Of a DNA stretch of 8,669 bases, positions 5,558-8,669 are shown in pieces. This stretch comes from an uncultured Anaerovibrio sp. (GTDB lineage Bacteria; Bacillota; Negativicutes; Selenomonadales; Selenomonadaceae). The translations under genes and the position numbers were made by a program. The stretch is from contig CACZYN010000066.1 of NCBI GenBank assembly GCA_902785445.1, forward strand, positions 1 through 8,669. The letters are read 5' to 3'. The notes below the pieces were generated by a model. The model did no database searches and was not told the DNA's origin. It saw only the letters and a program-made list of their open reading frames with translations. The number at the start of each line of letters is the position of its first letter. Position 1 is the first letter of the stretch.

Positions 5558-7645
5558 TTATTCTTCAGCATCGCTGGCAGCCAGTTTTTCCTGATATTCA
5601 GCAATAACCTTGGACTGAATGTCTCCTGGGGCCTGCTCATAGCGGGAGAATTCATAGGAGAAGTCACCCCGGCCACCGGTCATGGACCGAAGAACCGTAC
5701 AGTAGCCAAACAGCTCCATTTGCGGTATTTCTGCCTCGATGGTCTGCTTGCCGTTTAACGGAGTCATACCCATTACACTGCCCCGGCGCTTGTTAAGGTC
5801 ACCGATTACATCACCGATATACTGATCCGGAACGGTAACCTTCAGGGTAACAAATGGCTCCATAAGAATTGGATTGGCTTCCATAAAGCCCTTTTTGAAG
5901 CACTGTTCAGTAGCTGTCTTGAAGGAGTTTTCCGAGGAGTCTACAGAATGGAAGGAACCATCATATAAAGTAGCATGGACACCTACTACTGGGAAACCAG
6001 CCAAAGGACCCTTCTCACAGGAAGCAGCGATACCCTTTTCAACGGCTGGGAAGAAGTTTCTAGGTACTGCACCGCCCACAACCTCTTCGTCAAATACGTA
6101 AGGATCATTGGTGCCGGATGGGCTGAAGCGGATTTTTACATGACCATATTGGCCATGACCGCCGGTTTGTTTCTTGTACTTGTATTCCGCATCGGAATTT
6201 TTCCGGATGGTTTCCCGGAAAGCAACCTTTGGCCTGTCTACAGTGATTTCAGCCTTGTACTCGTTAAGGAGCTTGGACTGGATGATTTCCAGATGCAAAT
6301 CTCCCATACCGTAAATCAGGGACTGACGGTTGGCCGAGTCTCTTTCAAAACGGAAGGTCTGATCTTCGGCGGCAATTTTCTGCATGGCCATGGCAATTTT
6401 ATCCACATCGCTCTTGCGAACCGGCTTCCAACGAAGATAAGTGTAAGGGGTTGGCAGGTCCATCTTGGCATACATAACCGGGTTAGCCTTGGTAGAAAGA
6501 GTATCACCAGTCTTGATGCTGGTCTGCTTGGCCAGAGCACCCAAATCACCAGCATGAAGCTCTGGTACTTCCATAGCCTTGTTGCCACGTAATACGTAGA
6601 GCTTGCCGATCTTGAACTCCGTGCCAGTACGTACATCATACATCATGTCATCGGCTTTTACTACACCGGAGCGTATTTTAATCAGACTGTAGAAGCCGAT
6701 AAATGGGTCAGCAATGGTCTTAAATACAAAGGCTGTTTTTGGCTTTAAGACATCAAAGTTGGCCTCGAAGATTTCGTTGGTTTGGGTATTGATACCGGAC
6801 ATTTGCCGGTTGTCGGCGGATGGCATATATTTTACGATATCATCCAGTAGGGTATATACACCGCGCTGCATAAGACCAGAGCCGGATTCTACCGGTATGA
6901 TGGAACCATCGGAAATGGCGCTGCGGACTGCGGCACGAATCTCGGCCTCGGAGAAAGTGTCTCCGGAGAGATAGCGGTCCAAAAATTCCTCAGAAGTTTC
7001 GGCAACGGCTTCCATTAAGGAATCATTGTACTGATTTAAATATTCAGTGGAATATTCTGGCACCTCGGCTTCCACTGCCTCTTCGTTCTGATACCGGAAT
7101 GCTTTTTTCTGAATAACATTAATATAACCAGCCAGATTTTCATCCTCACGCAGCGGCATGTTAAATGGTGCAATCTTTTTACCAAACATGGCATTAAGGT
7201 CGTCCAGCACCTGACGGTAGGAAACCGAGTCAATATCCATATCGGTTATGAAGAAAATTCGTGGCAAATGGTATTTTTCGCACAAATCCCATGCCCGCTC
7301 CGTTCCGGCTTCCACGCCGGCCTTACCGGATACTACGATAATGGCACTGTCGGCCACGCTCATAGCTTCATCAACTTCCCCCTCAAAGTCGAAGAAACCA
7401 GGTGTGTCCAAAACGTTGATTTTAAAATCAGTCCATTCTACAGGGACCACCGAAGTGGAAATGGAAATCTGACGGCGAATTTCTTCCTTGTCACAGTCAG
7501 AAATAGTGGAACCGTCTTCAACCTTACCTGGCCGGTCAATAGCTCCGCTAAGATAAGCCATGGCTTCCACCAAGGTGGTCTTGCCTGAGCCGCCGTGGCC
7601 CAGCAACACAACGTTGCGAATTTTGTCGGTCGTATAAACTTTCAT
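5558..7645 (-). CDS. EF-G-like translational GTPase, paralogue with altered G motifs
   Basis: A 695-residue protein with the full five-domain EF-G architecture. Domain G spans about 1-290: P-loop GHGGSGKT 16-23, switch I RQISIS 58-63, G3 DTPGFFDF 80-87, and a G5-like SGSG 254-257. Domain II is about 300-385, III about 395-470, IV about 471-595 (GGHGQYGHVKI 495-505; tip loop DGSFHSVDSSE 562-572) and V about 597-680 (IGDLNKRRG 614-622). Housekeeping EF-G has DTPGHVDF and NKxD. Here the catalytic His of G3 is Phe (F84), and the guanine-recognition motif reads TDMD (134-137). This matches the secondary EF-G group (often annotated fusA2 or EF-G2) rather than the main translocase. Its exact role is not known from sequence; slower or conditional GTP hydrolysis is an inference. 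A GGAGGGG SD lies 5 bases before the ATG. It sits downstream of rpsT on the same strand but behind a terminator, so it probably has its own promoter; none is obvious. Tet(M)-type ribosome protection is unlikely, because the EF-G-type domain IV tip is retained and the G motifs differ. Confidence 0.88.
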   Translation of the reverse strand: MKVYTTDKIRNVVLLGHGGSGKTTLVEAMAYLSGAIDRPGKVEDGSTISDCDKEEIRRQISISTSVVPVEWTDFKINVLDTPGFFDFEGEVDEAMSVADSAIIVVSGKAGVEAGTERAWDLCEKYHLPRIFFITDMDIDSVSYRQVLDDLNAMFGKKIAPFNMPLREDENLAGYINVIQKKAFRYQNEEAVEAEVPEYSTEYLNQYNDSLMEAVAETSEEFLDRYLSGDTFSEAEIRAAVRSAISDGSIIPVESGSGLMQRGVYTLLDDIVKYMPSADNRQMSGINTQTNEIFEANFDVLKPKTAFVFKTIADPFIGFYSLIKIRSGVVKADDMMYDVRTGTEFKIGKLYVLRGNKAMEVPELHAGDLGALAKQTSIKTGDTLSTKANPVMYAKMDLPTPYTYLRWKPVRKSDVDKIAMAMQKIAAEDQTFRFERDSANRQSLIYGMGDLHLEIIQSKLLNEYKAEITVDRPKVAFRETIRKNSDAEYKYKKQTGGHGQYGHVKIRFSPSGTNDPYVFDEEVVGGAVPRNFFPAVEKGIAASCEKGPLAGFPVVGVHATLYDGSFHSVDSSENSFKTATEQCFKKGFMEANPILMEPFVTLKVTVPDQYIGDVIGDLNKRRGSVMGMTPLNGKQTIEAEIPQMELFGYCTVLRSMTGGRGDFSYEFSRYEQAPGDIQSKVIAEYQEKLAASDAEE

Positions 7646-7650
7646 GTAAA

Positions 7651-7657
7651 CCCCTCC
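7651..7657 (-). promoter_or_regulatory. Ribosome binding site of the EF-G-like gene
   Basis: On the minus strand GGAGGGG precedes the ATG at 7645 by 5 bases, supporting this start. Further upstream the leader (7660-7735) is A/purine-rich on the minus strand; I could not find a convincing sigma-A promoter in it. Confidence 0.8.
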
Positions 7658-7732
7658 AAATTTTAGAAGCTCTCTTACCCTTTAATATTCCCCAATAATT
7701 TCACTTTTCCTTTATTTTTTTTAATCTTTTTG

Positions 7733-7788
7733 TTTGCCTTCCTCTCTGGGGAAGGTGTCAGCGTAGCTGACGGATGAGGTTAGGCAAA
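7733..7788. repeat. REP-like folded intergenic element with imperfect terminal inverted repeats
   Basis: TTTGCCT (7733-7739) and AGGCAAA (7782-7788) are perfect inverted repeats bounding 56 bases. Inside lie two small hairpins. CCTTCC (7737-7742) pairs with GGAAGG (7750-7755), and GTCAGC (7757-7762) pairs with GCTGAC (7766-7771) across a three-base loop. CCTC (7741-7744) can alternatively pair with GAGG (7776-7779) to lengthen the outer stem. The unit can thus fold into a cloverleaf-like shape, and it sits exactly between a terminator and a gene leader. From memory, similar 'CCTTCC..GGGGAAGG..GGATGAGGT' palindromic units recur in Clostridia and Negativicutes genomes. Only one copy is in this window, so its repetitive nature is inferred. 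Confidence 0.55.
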
Positions 7789-7790
7789 AT

Positions 7791-7824
7791 AAAAACCGCT
7801 GGTTCAGATAAACCAGCGGTTTTT
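7791..7824 (-). terminator. Intrinsic terminator of rpsT (symmetric, could act both ways)
   Basis: AAAAACCGCTGGTT (7791-7804) and AACCAGCGGTTTTT (7811-7824) are perfect 14-base inverted repeats around the loop CAGATA. Nine pairs form a GC-rich core, and the A/T flanks provide a T tract on either strand. On the minus strand the core is followed by TTTTTATTTT, 46 bases beyond the rpsT stop codon. Confidence 0.92.
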
Positions 7825-7830
7825 ATCAAT

Positions 7831-7852
7831 GGGAACTTTACGGACAGTTCCC
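7831..7852 (-). other. Extra hairpin between the rpsT stop and its terminator
   Basis: GGGAACT (7831-7837) and AGTTCCC (7846-7852) form a perfect 7-bp stem with an eight-base loop. In the rpsT transcript it lies immediately after the stop codon and just upstream of the main terminator, but it has no T tract on that strand. It may protect the 3' end or be part of a dispersed repeat. On the plus strand it is followed by TTTATTT and could weakly stop antisense transcription. Confidence 0.5.
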
Positions 7853-7870
7853 TTTATTTCATGCAAAACA

Positions 7871-8134
7871 TTATGCCATTGCATTGACCTTGCGAGCTAA
7901 ACGGGACTTCTTACGGTTTGCAGCATTCTTGTGATATACATGGTTTGCAGCAGCCTGGTCGATAGTCTTACAAGCAAGTGCAAGGAGGGCCTTTGCTTCA
8001 TCAGCGTTGCCAGCCTCAATAGCATCCAAAACCTTGCGGGAAGCAGTTCTTACGCGAGACTTCTCAGCCAGATTTTTTGCACGGCGCTTTGCGTCAGTTT
8101 TTACGCTCAGGATAGAAGATTTAATATTTGGCAT
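7871..8134 (-). CDS. rpsT: Small ribosomal subunit protein bS20
   Basis: An 87-residue, highly basic, Ala/Lys/Arg-rich helical protein with the standard bS20 layout: an N-terminal MPNIKSS, a run of basic residues in KTDAKRRAKN (12-21), NHVYHKNAANRKKSRLARKV near the C-terminus (64-83), and the usual length. It binds 16S rRNA early in assembly of the small subunit. An AAGGGGG SD (8142-8148) lies 7 bases before the ATG, and a good promoter sits just upstream. The gene is monocistronic as far as can be seen, ending at a strong terminator. It lies divergent to lepA, an arrangement also found in other Firmicutes. In Escherichia coli bS20 represses its own translation; nothing in this leader shows whether that holds here. 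Confidence 0.97.
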   Translation of the reverse strand: MPNIKSSILSVKTDAKRRAKNLAEKSRVRTASRKVLDAIEAGNADEAKALLALACKTIDQAAANHVYHKNAANRKKSRLARKVNAMA

Positions 8135-8141
8135 TAGTTCA

Positions 8142-8148
8142 CCCCCTT
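8142..8148 (-). promoter_or_regulatory. Ribosome binding site of rpsT
   Basis: AAGGGGG on the minus strand, 7 bases upstream of the ATG at 8134. Confidence 0.8.
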
Positions 8149-8167
8149 GAAATTTCAGTACCTAAGT

Positions 8168-8196
8168 ATTCTAGCACGGGAAAATAAAAAATGCAA
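8168..8196 (-). promoter_or_regulatory. Probable sigma-A promoter of rpsT with extended -10
   Basis: On the minus strand TAGAAT (8168-8173) matches five of six positions of the -10 consensus and is preceded by TGC, an extended -10. TTGCAT (8191-8196) stands 17 bases upstream as a weak -35 keeping the TTG. Transcription would start near 8160, leaving a leader of about 25 bases before the rpsT ATG, which is too short for a large autoregulatory structure. Confidence 0.7.
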
Positions 8197-8224
8197 CAAT
8201 TTTATTGAGATATTTTCGGCCCCA

Positions 8225-8254
8225 TTGAATTTGATTTCTTGCCTATTTTATTAT
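8225..8254 (+). promoter_or_regulatory. Possible upstream promoter toward lepA
   Basis: TTGAAT (8225-8230) and TATTAT (8249-8254) are separated by 18 bases and would start RNA near 8261, directly ahead of the hairpins at 8268-8315. The hexamers are acceptable, but the region is AT-rich, so chance matches are expected. If real, it would give lepA a second, attenuated transcript or produce a short RNA. Confidence 0.35.
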
Positions 8255-8267
8255 GGAATGGCATAAC

Positions 8268-8315
8268 GAGGTGAAAAAAAATACACCTCCTGTAAATACT
8301 GATAGGAGTATTTTT
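8268..8315 (+). other. Cluster of alternative hairpins ending in a weak terminator-like structure
   Basis: GAGGTG (8268-8273) pairs with CACCTC (8284-8289) around an A-rich loop. AAATACT (8294-8300) pairs perfectly with AGTATTT (8307-8313), followed by TT. A competing fold pairs CTCCT (8287-8291) with AGGAG (8304-8308), extended by A-T pairs on the outside. The second hairpin plus its T run looks like a weak intrinsic terminator. The three pairings overlap, so the first and third exclude each other, as in leaders that switch. The whole cluster lies upstream of the main lepA promoter. Confidence 0.45.
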
Positions 8316-8327
8316 CGATTTGCAAAA

Positions 8328-8356
8328 TTGAAAAATTTGAACAATTGCGTTATAAT
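8328..8356 (+). promoter_or_regulatory. Main sigma-A promoter of lepA
   Basis: TTGAAA (8328-8333, five of six consensus) and TATAAT (8351-8356, perfect) are separated by 17 bases, the ideal spacing. Transcription would start near 8363, about 30 bases before the lepA ATG. Confidence 0.83.
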
Positions 8357-8394
8357 AATTCAATTATTGTATATATTATTGGAAGGAAGAGATT

Positions 8395-8669
8395 ATGGAT
8401 ACAAGCAAAATTCGTAATTTTTCGATTATAGCCCATATAGATCACGGCAAATCCACTATTGCGGATCGCCTAATTGAGTACACTGGCACCCTGTCCAAGC
8501 GGGAGATGGCGGATCAGGTGCTGGACAATATGGATTTGGAACGGGAGCGGGGGATCACCATCAAGGCTCAGACCGTTCGGATTGATTACCAGGGAAAAGA
8601 CGGGGAAATGTACTGCCTGAACTTGATTGATACTCCTGGCCATGTGGATTTTACCTATGAGGTATCCCG
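8395..8669 (+). CDS. lepA: Elongation factor 4 (LepA), N-terminal part, cut by the window edge
   Basis: 91 complete codons of the GTPase domain of EF-4, a ribosome-associated GTPase thought to act on stalled or mis-translocated ribosomes and in initiation or assembly. The visible N-terminus is characteristic: KIRNFSIIAHIDHGKST with the P-loop at 13-21, DNMDLERERGITIKAQTV (44-61) with switch I RGITI, and G3 DTPGHVDF at 79-86 with the catalytic His (H83) intact. The LERERGITIKAQ segment separates LepA from EF-G and BipA. The ATG at 8395 follows AGGAAGA (8384-8390) at 4 bases and a near-consensus promoter. In contrast to the EF-G paralogue in this window, all visible G motifs are canonical. The reading frame is open to the edge. 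Confidence 0.96.
   Translation, partial: MDTSKIRNFSIIAHIDHGKSTIADRLIEYTGTLSKREMADQVLDNMDLERERGITIKAQTVRIDYQGKDGEMYCLNLIDTPGHVDFTYEVS

Noticed and set aside
5975..6592. A 205-codon plus-strand open frame
   Set aside because: It lies wholly antisense to the well-conserved EF-G-like gene, has no SD, and its translation resembles no known family.
5558..7645. Tetracycline ribosome-protection protein (Tet(M)-like)
   Set aside because: Length and domain layout fit an EF-G paralogue, the EF-G-type domain IV tip (DGSFHSVDSSE) is present, and the G1 and G3 motifs differ from those of the Tet group.
8253..8420. Small plus-strand frame opening at ATG 8253, running over the lepA promoter and start
   Set aside because: No SD precedes it, it overlaps the promoter and RBS of lepA in another frame, and the translation is a low-complexity AT-rich product.
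1..8669. CRISPR array, tRNA/rRNA genes, insertion sequences or prophage genes
   Set aside because: No regularly spaced direct repeats, no tRNA-like cloverleaf with matching arms, and no transposase or phage protein signatures were found on either strand.

Overview
The window looks like chromosomal DNA from a diderm firmicute of the class Negativicutes, most likely a Selenomonas/Mitsuokella/Anaerovibrio-type gut or rumen anaerobe. Three observations point there. A secreted, tandem-repeat PTP-like phytase is typical of that group. The protein fragment at the left edge ends in an outer-membrane beta-barrel C-terminus. The ribosome binding sites and codon use are firmicute-like. No ribosomal RNA or other marker allows a firmer placement, so the genus is an inference.

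Layout. Positions 1-66 hold the last codons of a probable outer-membrane protein, followed 42 bases later by a 641-residue exported tandem PTP-like inositol polyphosphatase (109-2034). A long stem-loop (2082-2117) separates this from a membrane chemoreceptor (2167-4170, ATG start) with a dCache-type sensor. Then comes a type II NADH dehydrogenase (4212-5477, TTG start). A perfect hairpin flanked by A and T tracts (5498-5529) serves as a shared terminator for the convergent genes on either side. On the minus strand lie a paralogous EF-G-like translational GTPase (5558-7645) and, upstream of it, ribosomal protein bS20 (7871-8134). The 225-base gap between these two contains a strong terminator, an extra hairpin and a compact REP-like folded repeat. 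Divergently from rpsT, lepA (EF-4) begins at 8395 and runs off the right edge. The 260-base rpsT/lepA intergenic region holds good promoters for both genes plus an unexplained set of hairpins that could make a short terminated RNA.

How the genes fit together. The left part is envelope and nutrient related: a possible porin, a secreted phytate-degrading enzyme, a chemoreceptor, and an NADH:quinone oxidoreductase at the membrane. The right part concerns translation: two translational GTPases on either side of bS20. I see no phage, transposase, CRISPR array or tRNA/rRNA gene. Nothing here is a clearly new multi-gene system. The points most worth a second look are the divergent active sites of the two phytase halves, the chemoreceptor's partly altered amino-acid-binding motif, the degenerate GTPase motifs of the EF-G paralogue, the REP-like element, and the leader-like hairpins upstream of lepA.
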